Shown here: positions 7,844 to 15,799 of the stretch, one piece after another | Layout: the number at the start of each line of letters is the position of its first letter | Position numbering within the stretch: the first letter of the stretch is position 1 | Made by a program: the position numbers and the translations under genes | From: Ralstonia sp. SET104 | GTDB taxonomy: Bacteria > Pseudomonadota > Gammaproteobacteria > Burkholderiales > Burkholderiaceae | Assembly: GCF_003851545.1 (NCBI RefSeq) | Contig: NZ_BHVX01000027.1 | Location: forward strand, 1-35,985 | DNA: 35,985 bases | Reading direction: 5' to 3' | The notes under the pieces: generated by a model | Seen by the model: only the letters and a program-made list of their open reading frames with translations | Told to the model about the DNA's origin: nothing | Databases searched by the model: none

Positions 7844-8668
7844 CTAGCGATGCGCGCCGGATGTCACACCCGACAGCACGCCGCCAACCAACCCGCCCAC
7901 CGTTGTGCCGACGCTGCCCAATCCGCCCAGCGGACCGGTTGCGGCGCCACCAATTGCACCAATTGCACCAATTCCACCAATTGCACCAGTCGAGCCGAGC
8001 GCACCTGCGCCAGGCAACCCCGCCGTCAGCGAACCGACTGCCGTCGTCACGGGTGCCAGCGCACCACCGAGCGCGCCGCTCAACGCACCACCTGGCGAGC
8101 CACCTGCCGCAGACGGCGCCGTGGGCATGACCGCCGTCGACAACCCGCTGGTGAGGGAGCCGATCGCACCCACCGTATTCCCGAGCGTCGACACCAGTGC
8201 ATCACCCTTGCCGGCCGTCGTGATCGTGCGACCCTCGCTGTCCAGCGCGCCGCCCAGCGTCGCCAGCGCGTTGCCCACCGGCGCGCCCAGGCCAGTGGTT
8301 GCGCCCAGCGTTTGCGTGGCAGAAGTCAGCGTGCTGGTCAGCGGCACGATGGCGGTGATGGTGGTGGTGCTCACCTGCTCGACGGGGCCGGTCAGCGTCG
8401 TGATCGGCGTGCTGCCGCTCGGTCCAGTGCTGCCCGTTGCATTGCTGCCGCTGCTGCTCGACCACGTGGGCGAAGTCGATGCCGCGATCGCTGGCTTGGA
8501 TTGCGAATCGCTGCCGCCGCCGAGCGACGTACCCATGTCGCCGCTGCCCGAATTCGCGCAACCGGCCAGCATGGCGAGCGATGCCGTCGCCAATATGCAA
8601 TGCCTGCACCGCAGGAAAACTCCGCGCTTCGGCGGATTCGATTTCGACAAGAACGCTTGATTGCGCAT
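7844..8668 (-). CDS. Gly/Ser/Thr-rich lipoprotein, paralogue 2
   Basis: 274 residues from the ATG at 8668, which has GGAGG seven bases upstream; the longer frame to 8881 lacks this and would bury the signal peptide. The lipobox LAGC again puts the acylated Cys at residue 37, the same position as in paralogue 1. The mature chain is low-complexity Gly/Ser/Thr/Ala. Its centre (GPVEQVSTTTITAIVPLTS, then TQTLGATTGLGAPVGNALATLGGAL) matches the corresponding part of the neighbour. The C-terminal part is glycine-rich with an in-frame 9-base tandem repeat giving IGAIGAIGGIGAIG. A 132-base gap separates the two genes. Probably an envelope protein made after duplication; function unknown. Confidence 0.78.
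   Translation of the reverse strand: MRNQAFLSKSNPPKRGVFLRCRHCILATASLAMLAGCANSGSGDMGTSLGGGSDSQSKPAIAASTSPTWSSSSGSNATGSTGPSGSTPITTLTGPVEQVSTTTITAIVPLTSTLTSATQTLGATTGLGAPVGNALATLGGALDSEGRTITTAGKGDALVSTLGNTVGAIGSLTSGLSTAVMPTAPSAAGGSPGGALSGALGGALAPVTTAVGSLTAGLPGAGALGSTGAIGGIGAIGAIGGAATGPLGGLGSVGTTVGGLVGGVLSGVTSGAHR
7948..7989 (-). repeat. 9-bp tandem repeat inside the second lipoprotein gene
   Basis: Four copies of CACCAATTG on the plus strand (7948-7956, 7957-7965, 7966-7974 with one change, 7975-7983) plus a partial fifth. The unit is three codons, so copy-number change would lengthen or shorten an Ile-Gly-Ala run without breaking the frame. Confidence 0.85.
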
Positions 8669-9800
8669 CTTGTGCCTCCACGACTCAGAACAGAACGCTT
8701 GTGTTGGACCCCTTCTGTCTTGCGCTCTTTGCTCGTCGGGTTTGTCGTCGTCAGGCATGCTGGGTTGGCGACGACCTCCCTGTCTTGTCACGGACCACGC
8801 GCAGGTCCGTGCCACACCGCGCGATCGATGCCGCGCTGATGTGGTGAGTGGATCGTGATGTGAAACCGAATGGCATGACAATCAGCGGCAACCTGACACC
8901 CTGATATGCAGTTGCAGCAATTATCAGGATTGATTCCGCATAAAACGCCGCTGCTGGCTATTCTATGGGCATGGATTGCGCAGCAAAAATGGCCTCCGGA
9001 TTGGCGTAGAACAATCCTTCTATCGTCGTAAAACAGCCTCGTTTCAAACGCAATTGCACGCGGTTTTCAGCAGTTGCTGAACAGGGTTTTCCCGCGATCA
9101 ATGACACGTCGCGCGGTGCGCGGCGCAATCGCAAGGTGGTGCGCATCCGCAGTTCGGTATCCCCACGCATCGACGCCGGTACCGCACGCATCGACGCCAA
9201 CAGCGTCTGCGTCGATGCAGCTCGCACTCATGCATGCATCAATGTCTCAACCGCATCACCACCACCTCGCGCATCGGAGGTGCGGCACGCGATTTGCGGC
9301 ACATGCATGCGCGTCGTCGGCCATCGCAATGACATCGACTTCGCGTGGCGCGCATCGAGGTGGGCGAGGTGTGTGTCAACGACGTCGGCCGACACGTTCA
9401 ACACATCGATGCACACGCAATCGACGCGGTCGGCACGAGCGCATCGATGTGTTGAGCGCGAAAAATTCGCACGCGTTGTCGTATCTACGCATCGTTTTTT
9501 TTGGCACACATCGCACCGCTCGCATGTCGACACGCACGATGATGTCGAGCGCGTGCGATGCACGTGCATGGGTTCACGATGTCCGCGCATGCAACATTGC
9601 GTGTTGCCGTAAACCGGCATGACCACTGGGTTTGCGGGACACGTGTGTCAACGTGGAGCAACGCGGTAACGTGATGTCACGACGCAAGAAAATGCGCATT
9701 CGCGAGATCGATCTGCGCGCATGCGCGATCCGAATCGCAGCGACGCACAGACGCAGCGCAATCCTTCACCAAAACTCGCCGCGCTTTTTGCATAAATCTC
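8669..9800. other. Long region without convincing genes, motif-dense
   Basis: No frame here looks like a protein: the overlapping frames on both strands are Cys/His/Arg-rich, lack Shine-Dalgarno sequences and resemble no family. The first part (8669-9100) presumably holds the promoter of the minus-strand lipoprotein, but I cannot place it with confidence. From about 9160 to 9450 the hexamer CATCGA or its complement occurs at seven sites (9168, 9189, 9212, 9333, 9353, 9404, 9442). From 9220 to 9730 there are many GCATGC-type alternating purine-pyrimidine runs. The region is probably regulatory or structural DNA for the histone-like gene downstream. Confidence 0.6.
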
Positions 9801-9829
9801 TTAACATCACCGCGCAAACGAATTATGAT
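9801..9829 (+). promoter_or_regulatory. Sigma-70-type promoter upstream of the histone-like gene
   Basis: TTAACA (9801-9806), a 17-base spacer, then TATGAT (9824-9829): five of six matches to each consensus box with ideal spacing, in a locally AT-rich stretch. Transcription would start near 9836, about 570 bases before the histone-like start codon. No plus-strand gene between the two is convincing. Confidence 0.6.
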
Positions 9830-9835
9830 TCGCCT

Positions 9836-10408
9836 TGACAAGACGTTGACTTCGATGCAAGGAAGCTTCGCGCGATCAACGACGATGAAGTTCCAAGCGG
9901 CAAGTGAAAGGTAGTCGAGGAGCGTAACCACTTTGATGCACGCCACGCCGACAGGGCTGTTCGAACTCGGTGCCGTCTCTGCGATCCCCCCGTCGGGATG
10001 GGCGTACTACCCCCAAAAGAAAACGCGCGCTCTCCAGTTTTTCGCTGTCCGTAAAGTCACGCTGCAAGCGGCTTTGCGGTCTACGCAGCGATTCGCGCAA
10101 GATCAGATTTCAACCGGTGTGGCCACGATGCCCCGGTTCTCTCAATTGATGAAGACTCGCCGGATGCAATGTGTCTGGCCGGCTGCGGTGACGCCTGTGA
10201 GCGCAACCGAGGCGTGCAACTTGCTGCGTGTGTCCGCCGCGCAAGTCGCAGATCTTCCTACCGAATTCATTAGCGTGCGACTGTCGTTTGGTGGCGCGCC
10301 GATGAATCGCTCGCTCGGTTGGTCCGGCGATGCCAATGCATCGCGGGATCGGGCCGGTCGGGTTGCTCAATCTCGATAGTTCGATACCCAATCTTGAAGG
10401 AGTTTCCC
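9836..10408 (+). other. Possible long 5' leader of the histone-like gene
   Basis: If the promoter at 9801-9829 serves the histone-like gene, this stretch is an untranslated leader. It contains one weak open frame (ATG 9936 to 10379, 147 codons) whose GAGGAG is 13 bases from the ATG, whose third-position GC is lower than in neighbouring genes, and whose product I do not recognise. I therefore do not call it as a gene. No known riboswitch pattern is visible. Confidence 0.35.
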
Positions 10409-11005
10409 ATGGCAACTGCTGCTAAGAAGAAACCGGCCGCCAAGGCCCCGGCCAAGAAGGCCGCTGCAAAGAAGGCTCCGGCCGCCAAGAAGGCTGCTGC
10501 AAAGAAGGCTGCTCCGGCCGCCAAGAAGGCCCCGGCCAAGAAGGTTGCTGCGAAGAAGGTTGCAGCTAAGAAGGTCGCTGCCAAGAAGGCTCCGGCTGCC
10601 AAGAAGGCCGCAGTGAAGAAGGTTGCCGCCAAGAAGGCTCCGGCCGCCAAGAAGGCTGCAGTGAAGAAGGTTGCCGCCAAGAAGGCTCCGGCTGCCAAGA
10701 AGGCTGCAGTGAAGAAGGTTGCCGCCAAAAAGGCTCCGGCTGCCAAGAAGGCCGCAGTGAAGAAGGTTGCCGCCAAGAAAGCTCCGGCTGCCAAGAAGGC
10801 TGCTGCCAAGCCTGCTGCAAAGAAAGCTGCTGCCAAGCCTGCCGCGAAGAAGGCTGCTGCCAAGCCTGCTGCGAAGAAGGCCCCGGCGAAGAAGGCTGTC
10901 GCCAAGCCCGCAACTGCTCCGGCCGCTGCACCTGCTGCACCCGCTGCCAAGACCGCGCTGAACCCGGCTGCGGCATGGCCGTTCCCGACCGGCAACCGTC
11001 CGTAA
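10409..11005 (+). CDS. Histone H1-like, Lys/Ala/Pro-rich DNA-binding protein
   Basis: 198 residues made almost wholly of Lys, Ala, Pro and Val, in PAKKA, AAKKV and KPAAKKA modules like the C-terminal tail of eukaryotic histone H1 and bacterial H1-like proteins (for example BpH1 of Bordetella). Such proteins bind DNA through their positive charge and are thought to compact the nucleoid. Residues about 55-131 come from four and a half copies of a 48-bp repeat, followed by three 9-residue KPAAKKAAA-type units. The last 15 residues, ending in AAWPFPTGNRP, differ sharply in composition and form a short aromatic/proline tail that I recall as typical of the Burkholderiaceae proteins. AAGGAG is seven bases before the ATG. 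The gene is monocistronic, with its own terminator. Confidence 0.9.
   Translation: MATAAKKKPAAKAPAKKAAAKKAPAAKKAAAKKAAPAAKKAPAKKVAAKKVAAKKVAAKKAPAAKKAAVKKVAAKKAPAAKKAAVKKVAAKKAPAAKKAAVKKVAAKKAPAAKKAAVKKVAAKKAPAAKKAAAKPAAKKAAAKPAAKKAAAKPAAKKAPAKKAVAKPATAPAAAPAAPAAKTALNPAAAWPFPTGNRP
10571..10801 (+). repeat. 48-bp tandem repeat in the histone-like gene
   Basis: Units start at 10571, 10619, 10667 and 10715, with a partial fifth at 10763. Each encodes KVAAKKAPAAKKAAVK. Copies differ by only a few synonymous changes (GCC/GCT, AAG/AAA), which suggests recent expansion or gene conversion. Being a multiple of three, copy-number change would keep the frame. Confidence 0.9.
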
Positions 11006-11110
11006 GTCATTCTTACGACGGCGATCCTCCGGGACCACAGCGGCGCGCAGGTCGCGCCCACCTGATCGGATACCGCGTATCCGGTCCGCAAGATCCTGGC
11101 GTCTTGCACC

Positions 11111-11145
11111 GCCCGCCGATCGGCTCACGCCCCGGCGGGCTTTTT
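11111..11145 (+). terminator. Terminator of the histone-like gene
   Basis: GCCCGCCG (11111-11118) pairs with CGGCGGGC (11133-11140), followed by five T and ATT. It lies about 105 bases after the stop codon. Confidence 0.85.
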
Positions 11146-11181
11146 ATTGGCCACGCGGTTGCTCATGCGTTTCTTGCAGGC

Positions 11182-11216
11182 AAAAAAAAACCGCACCGGC
11201 GTGATGCCGATGCGGT
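11182..11216 (-). terminator. Terminator of the glycine-zipper lipoprotein gene
   Basis: Stem of about ten pairs (11191-11200 with 11206-11216, one mismatch or wobble) around GTGAT. On the minus strand it is followed by nine T (11190-11182). It would end the minus-strand transcript carrying the lipoprotein and the kinase upstream. Confidence 0.85.
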
Positions 11217-11263
11217 GTTTTCAATGCGTCCGATCAGTCTGACTGCTGAGTCGGTGTCGTCGA

Positions 11264-11731
11264 TCAGTGCGTCACGCGCGTCACGCCGCCAGACGACAGC
11301 AGGCGCACACGCTCGCCGGGGCGGAAAGCCTCGTCGGCGTCCTGTGTGATGGCGCGGTATTCACCGTTGTCGAGCTTCACGGTGATTTCCAGGCCGGGAC
11401 GTTTGTTCATCTGACCTTCGAGCGCGCTGCCTGCCACGCCACCCAGAATCGCACCGAGCACGCCTGCCGCCACCGAGCCGTTGCCGCGCCCGATGGCTGC
11501 TGCCGAACCGATGCCACCGATCGCGCCGCCGGCAATGGTGCCGACGCCGGTCTGTTCACGGTCGATTACGACGTTGCGCACGGAATCCACCGTACCGAAG
11601 CGCACGGTCTGCTCGCGCTGCGCCTGCCCAGAGGTATAGGCGCTGTTGGAGTTGGTGCCCATGGCGCAGCCTTGCAGGCCGAGGGCGGCGATCAGCATAG
11701 TCGCGGCGCCGATGCGATAGATGGGTTTCAT
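11264..11731 (-). CDS. Glycine-zipper outer-membrane lipoprotein (SlyB/Pcp-like)
   Basis: 155 residues. The signal peptide ends in a lipobox LQGC with the lipidated Cys at about residue 22. A glycine-zipper segment follows in the middle (GTIAGGAIGGIGSAAAIGRG, then AAGVLGAILGGVAGSALEG), the hallmark of the SlyB/Pcp family of small outer-membrane lipoproteins. The C-terminal part (LEITVKLDNGEYRAITQDAD, then FRPGERVRLL) fits the beta-rich SlyB tail. Family members help keep the outer membrane intact, and SlyB itself responds to magnesium and PhoPQ in enteric bacteria; whether that holds here is unknown. The start is nine bases after the kinase stop with GGAAC upstream, so it is the last gene of the tpx-kinase transcript. 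Confidence 0.88.
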   Translation of the reverse strand: MKPIYRIGAATMLIAALGLQGCAMGTNSNSAYTSGQAQREQTVRFGTVDSVRNVVIDREQTGVGTIAGGAIGGIGSAAAIGRGNGSVAAGVLGAILGGVAGSALEGQMNKRPGLEITVKLDNGEYRAITQDADEAFRPGERVRLLSSGGVTRVTH

Positions 11732-11740
11732 GTCTGTTCC

Positions 11741-12676
11741 TTATTGATACCGGTACCCGAACGCGGACTCGAAGCGCCGGGCAATTTCGTCGACGGGCAG
11801 GCCGTGATTCTGCGGGCCTTGGCAAGCGATTTTGATTGAGCCCATCAGGCTGGCGAGGCGACCGGTGGTGTCCCAGTCCAGGCCGTTCTCGATGCCGTAG
11901 AGCAGGCCGCCGCGGAAGGCGTCGCCGCAACCGGTCGGGTCGACCACGCGTTCGGCCGGCACGGCCGGAATAGTGTACTGCTTGCCGCCGGCGTGAATCT
12001 CCGCCCCTTCTTCCCCGCGCGTGACGATGTAAGCCTCGACGCGCTGCGCAAGTTCTGCCGCACTGTAGCCCGTGCGTGTGAGCATGACCTGCGCTTCGTA
12101 GTCATTGACTACCACGTAGCTGGCGAGTTCAACGAAGCGCCGGAGGTCGGCACCGTCAAACAGCGGCATCGCCTGGCCCAGATCGAAGATAAAGGGCACG
12201 CCGGATTCTGCAAACTGCGTGGCATGGTGCAGCATGCCGTCGCGGCTGTCGGGGCCGACCAGGCCGAGCTTGGCCGGCAGCGCATTCTTGACCGAGTTGA
12301 TGCTCGAGTGGCTCATCGCGCCAGGATGGAACGCGGTGATCTGGTTGTTGTCGCGGTCGGTCGTGATCATCGCCTGCGCAGTGAACGTGTCCGGAACCTC
12401 CGTGACATGCGCGGTCGAGATGTCGAGCTTCTTGAGGTAGTCCAGGTACGGGGCGGCATCCTGGCCGACCGTGCCCATGATGATGGGTTCGCCGCCGAGC
12501 ATCTTGAGCGTGTAGGCGATATTGCCTGCGCAGCCACCGAACTCCCGGCGCATGGTCGGCACCAGAAAGGAAACGTTCAGGATGTGGATCTTGTCGGGCA
12601 GGATGTGTTCGCGGAAGTGTCCGTCGAACGTCATGATGGTGTCGTAGGCAACCGAGCCGCAGATCACGCTGGCCAT
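11741..12676 (-). CDS. PfkB-family sugar/nucleoside kinase, adenosine kinase-like
   Basis: 311 residues. Ribokinase/PfkB fold: the N-terminal signature FGGCAGNIAYTLKMLGG at about 47-62 (substrate and lid region) and the C-terminal signature DPTGCGDAFRGG at about 246-257, in which Asp252 would be the catalytic base and GCGD the anion hole. The family phosphorylates sugars or nucleosides with ATP. The lineage resembles bacterial adenosine kinase-like proteins, but the substrate cannot be read from sequence. The ATG at 12676, with GGAG nine to ten bases upstream, is chosen over the in-frame start at 12700, which lies in a hairpin. It lies downstream of tpx and directly upstream of the glycine-zipper lipoprotein. 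Confidence 0.88.
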   Translation of the reverse strand: MASVICGSVAYDTIMTFDGHFREHILPDKIHILNVSFLVPTMRREFGGCAGNIAYTLKMLGGEPIIMGTVGQDAAPYLDYLKKLDISTAHVTEVPDTFTAQAMITTDRDNNQITAFHPGAMSHSSINSVKNALPAKLGLVGPDSRDGMLHHATQFAESGVPFIFDLGQAMPLFDGADLRRFVELASYVVVNDYEAQVMLTRTGYSAAELAQRVEAYIVTRGEEGAEIHAGGKQYTIPAVPAERVVDPTGCGDAFRGGLLYGIENGLDWDTTGRLASLMGSIKIACQGPQNHGLPVDEIARRFESAFGYRYQ

Positions 12677-12696
12677 ATTGAGAAGCTCCAGATATG

Positions 12697-12723
12697 ACAC
12701 GGCCGCCCAGTGGACGGCCGTGT
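12697..12723. other. Hairpin between tpx and the kinase gene
   Basis: Perfect 9-bp inverted repeat ACACGGCCG (12697-12705) and CGGCCGTGT (12715-12723) around a 9-base loop, in the 90-base tpx-kinase gap. No T run follows on either strand, so it is not a classical terminator. It could stabilise the tpx mRNA 3' end or attenuate expression into the kinase. Confidence 0.6.
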
Positions 12724-12766
12724 GATGAACGAGAGACCGGGCGCCGGTCTCGGTACGCAGTACAGC

Positions 12767-13267
12767 TTACTTCAGCGCGGCCAGGGCGGCGTCGTAGTTC
12801 GGCTCGTCCTTGATTTCGGGCACGAGTTGCGAGTACAGGACGTTGTCGTTGGCGTCGAGTACGACCACGGCGCGGGCGGTCACACCAGCCAGCGGGCCAG
12901 ACGTGATGTCGACGCCGTAGGCTTGCTTGAAACCCTTGTCACGGAAGGTCGACAGCGGCTTGACGTTCGCGATGCCTTCGGTGGTGCAGAAGCGGCCGGC
13001 GGCGAACGGCAGGTCGGCGGAGATGGAGAGCACGACCGTGTTGTCCAGCTTGGCGGCGGCTTCATTGAACTTGCGCGTGGAGGTGGCGCACACCGGGGTG
13101 TCCAGGCTCGGCACGATGTTCAGGACCTTGCGCTTGCCGGCAAAGTCAGCCAGCGATACGTCCTTCAGATCTGCGCCGACCAGCGTGAATGCCGGGGCCT
13201 TCGCGCCAGCGGTCGGGAATTGGCCGCCGACTTCGATCGGGTTGCCGCCAAGGGTCACGTTTGCCAT
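12767..13267 (-). CDS. tpx: Thiol peroxidase, atypical 2-Cys peroxiredoxin
   Basis: 166 residues, the normal Tpx length. It reduces hydrogen peroxide and organic peroxides using thioredoxin. The peroxidatic cysteine is Cys60 in [12 protein letters not shown], with the family's Thr57 and a downstream Arg as partners. The resolving cysteine is Cys94 in GRFCTTEG. Both catalytic residues are therefore present. It is cytoplasmic or periplasmic by family, and no signal peptide is seen. GGAAGGAG precedes the ATG by about eight bases. It lies between the DUF3426 gene and the kinase on the same strand. No OxyR site was identifiable by eye. Confidence 0.97.
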   Translation of the reverse strand: MANVTLGGNPIEVGGQFPTAGAKAPAFTLVGADLKDVSLADFAGKRKVLNIVPSLDTPVCATSTRKFNEAAAKLDNTVVLSISADLPFAAGRFCTTEGIANVKPLSTFRDKGFKQAYGVDITSGPLAGVTARAVVVLDANDNVLYSQLVPEIKDEPNYDAALAALK

Positions 13268-13316
13268 GGTGTTGCTCCTTCCTTTGATGCGTGTTGGGGG
13301 TGAATCAGGGGAAAAA

Positions 13317-14792
13317 TCACGGATAGAAAATCAGGACCCGGTAATTGGCCGTCGGGCGCTGGGACTGGAATCGTACCCGAATCGGCAGCTCGGCGCGGGC
13401 GGGCAGACCAGACTTGCCGTATGCACTGTCGCTCGGGTTCAGATAGTCGTTGGGCAGCAGGGCGCGGCGCGAGAGCAGTTGGTCCTGCAGGTCGGTCGTG
13501 ATCAGTTCGATGGCCGGCAACGCGATGGGCCCGCCCGCGCGGTTGCGCAATGTAGCGGTCAGCACGTACTGGTCAGATGCATCGCCTTCTTGCCGCTGCA
13601 GTTGTGACGATTCGATCTGCAGTGCATCAAGATCTCGTGGCGGCGCGATCGTGCAGTGCAATGGCTGGCACAGCGCTTCCAAGAGCGGGCGTGTGGACGG
13701 TGCACGGCGAGCGATTTCCGCGCGGGCCAGGAAAAGCACCTGCGCCACTGCCAGCACCGCCAGCAAGCCGATCGCAATGCGCGCCAGCGCGCGACGGCCG
13801 GTCGATTTGCGTGCCTGCTCGCGGGCCTGTGCGGCACGCAGGAAATCCAGCGTCGCGGCAGAGACACCATGATTCGGCCCACGCACCTTGCTTGGGCGCG
13901 GCGCACCCGTCAGCGTGCGCTGTGGCGTTGGGCTGGTCGGCTCGACCTGCGTGCGGCGTGCATGGCCATGGCGGCGCGGCACCGGTGCGAATAGCGCATG
14001 CGCATCGGTTTCGTGGCGCATCCAGACCGAATCGTGCCTTTCAGCGTCGGCTTTTGCGAGCGCGGCGGTTGCCGGCACGGGAGGTGTTGTTGCCGCAGCG
14101 GCCACTGGCTCGATGGCGAGTTCGACCGGCAAGTCTGCCGACGGCTGCTTGGGCACGGCGGCCGCGAACGTGTCTTCCTCATCGCCGAAGTCGCGGATGG
14201 GCGGCAGGCCGTGGAATGGATCGGCAGGTGTAGCAGGCGGTTCGGGTTCTGGTGCGCGTTGCGCCGGTGCGGCGGGTGCTTCGATGGGTGGCTCGGCAGT
14301 GGGCTCAACGGTCGGCTCAACAGTCGGCTCAACGGGCGCTTCATCGGGTAGTGGACGTGTATCGGGCGCGGTCGATTGCACGTCGGGCGCGGGTGTCGCA
14401 CCTTCGACTTCGCCCAGATGCACTTCTGCAATGCCTTCTTCCGGAACCTCTTCTTCCCAGATCAGCGTCATGCCGAAGCCGTGATCATCCTCGGCGGCGG
14501 GCGGCACGGCGGGCGTTTCCGGCTCAGGGCTGGCGGGCGGTGAGAACGGCGCGACGCGAGCAGCGCGTTCTGGCAATGGCTGAGGCTGCGGCGCTTTGGC
14601 AACCGGTGCTGTGGGCGCGGCTACGGCACCCAGTTCGATCAGATGATCGCGGCCATCGAAGACGTGATTGCAGCGCCCGCAACGGACGAGACCGCCGCGC
14701 AGCCGAAGCTGATCAGCGACAACGCGGAATGCGGTTTGGCAGTTGGGGCAGCGGGCGGCCAAACGTGGCGCAGCTTGAGGCGCAGTTGCCAT
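13317..14792 (-). CDS. Zinc-ribbon membrane protein with DUF3426 domain
   Basis: 491 residues. An N-terminal MJ0042-type zinc ribbon uses Cys15-Cys18 and Cys38-Cys41 ([23 protein letters not shown]). A long acidic and proline-rich linker follows, containing a [12 protein letters not shown] run from a 12-base tandem repeat near 14305-14340. One membrane helix lies at about 334-356. The C-terminal DUF3426 domain (about 360-491) contains [11 protein letters not shown] and [10 protein letters not shown] and ends in NYRVLIFYP. The topology implies a cytoplasmic zinc ribbon joined to a periplasmic beta domain. Function is unknown; the gene is commonly found next to prmA in Betaproteobacteria. It lies 107 bases downstream of prmA, probably in one transcript. 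Confidence 0.88.
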   Translation of the reverse strand: MATAPQAAPRLAARCPNCQTAFRVVADQLRLRGGLVRCGRCNHVFDGRDHLIELGAVAAPTAPVAKAPQPQPLPERAARVAPFSPPASPEPETPAVPPAAEDDHGFGMTLIWEEEVPEEGIAEVHLGEVEGATPAPDVQSTAPDTRPLPDEAPVEPTVEPTVEPTAEPPIEAPAAPAQRAPEPEPPATPADPFHGLPPIRDFGDEEDTFAAAVPKQPSADLPVELAIEPVAAAATTPPVPATAALAKADAERHDSVWMRHETDAHALFAPVPRRHGHARRTQVEPTSPTPQRTLTGAPRPSKVRGPNHGVSAATLDFLRAAQAREQARKSTGRRALARIAIGLLAVLAVAQVLFLARAEIARRAPSTRPLLEALCQPLHCTIAPPRDLDALQIESSQLQRQEGDASDQYVLTATLRNRAGGPIALPAIELITTDLQDQLLSRRALLPNDYLNPSDSAYGKSGLPARAELPIRVRFQSQRPTANYRVLIFYP

Positions 14793-14899
14793 GCGGGACG
14801 AGGAGAAAAAAGCCGACCGCGCGAGTATTGCAGACAGCGACGCCAGCGTCGACCTTTGCAGGCAACACTGGCGCGCAATACCGCGAAATTACGCGGGCT

Positions 14900-15799
14900 T
14901 CACGCCGCGGGTTTGACTCCATGCAGGCAGACCCAGCCGTCACGTGCACGCCACACCGTGAGCGGAATGGCCGATGCGTATGCGGCGGCCACTTCTTCGG
15001 CTTGGCGCTCGAGCACGCCCGACAGGATCAGCCGCCCCCCCGGGCGCACGCGTGCGCACAGCATGGCTGCCATCAGTTTGAGCGGGTTCGACAGAATGTT
15101 GGCGACGACCAGGTCGAAGGTGCCTTCGGGTGCATCGTCGGGCAGGGCGAACGTGGCTTCGACATGGTTGCGCTCGGCGTTGTAGCGCGAGGCCTCCACG
15201 GCGTTCGGGTCAATATCGACGCCGACGGTCTCACCGGCACCAAGCTTCTTGGCGACGATGGCGAGAATGCCCGAGCCGCAGCCGTAGTCGAGCGTGCGCT
15301 CTGCCGGTTGCACATGCTGCTCCAGCCATTCCATGCACAGGCGTGTGGTCGGGTGGCTGCCGGTGCCGAAGGCGAGGCCGGGGTCCAGCTCCAGTACCAC
15401 GGCGTCGGGTTCCGGCGCGTCGTGCCACGAGGGCACGACCCAGATGTGCTCGCCGATGTGGATCGGCTCGAACTGAGATTGCGTTACGCGCACCCAGTCC
15501 TGCTCTTCGACTTCGCGCACGGTGTACGCGGGCAGCGGCGACAGGCCGATCTCGTTGGCTGCGGCCGCGACCAGCAATGCCGGATCGGCATCGTCAGCCA
15601 GCAACGCGACCACGCGCGAGCGGTTCCACGCCAGGCGCGTCGGCTCGTGGCCGGGCTCGCCGAAGAGCGGTTGCTCGTCGGGCGTGTCGGCATCAGCGTC
15701 TTCCACCGACACCGACAATGCGCCCAGGTCGAACAGCGCCTCGGACAATGCCTCGGCGTCGTCACGCGCGACTTCGAGCACGCATTCGCGGTACGTCAC
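14900..15799 (-). CDS. prmA: Ribosomal protein L11 methyltransferase
   Basis: 299 residues, the family length. It trimethylates ribosomal protein L11 using S-adenosylmethionine. An N-terminal substrate-recognition domain (about 1-100) is followed by the methyltransferase domain: the family motif [18 protein letters not shown] motif [13 protein letters not shown], the acidic [12 protein letters not shown], and the catalytic-loop segment [10 protein letters not shown]. The ATG overlaps the accC stop by four bases (ATGA, 15799-15796), so the two are translationally coupled. L11 methylation is dispensable in most bacteria. Confidence 0.97.
   Translation of the reverse strand: MTYRECVLEVARDDAEALSEALFDLGALSVSVEDADADTPDEQPLFGEPGHEPTRLAWNRSRVVALLADDADPALLVAAAANEIGLSPLPAYTVREVEEQDWVRVTQSQFEPIHIGEHIWVVPSWHDAPEPDAVVLELDPGLAFGTGSHPTTRLCMEWLEQHVQPAERTLDYGCGSGILAIVAKKLGAGETVGVDIDPNAVEASRYNAERNHVEATFALPDDAPEGTFDLVVANILSNPLKLMAAMLCARVRPGGRLILSGVLERQAEEVAAAYASAIPLTVWRARDGWVCLHGVKPAA

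Noticed and set aside
9136-9612. 158-codon plus-strand frame, with overlapping frames in another phase and on the minus strand
   Set aside because: The product is rich in Cys, His and Arg without a domain pattern or ribosome site, and three frames are open together, as expected from the repeated CATCGA and CGCATG motifs rather than from coding.
9936-10379. 147-codon plus-strand frame before the histone-like gene
   Set aside because: GAGGAG is too far (13 bases) from the ATG, third-position GC is lower than in real genes here, and no family is recognisable. Kept only as a caveat to the leader entry.
10409-11005. The 48-bp repeat considered as a CRISPR-like or VNTR-only locus
   Set aside because: There are no spacers, and the repeats are contiguous and in frame within a protein of known type.
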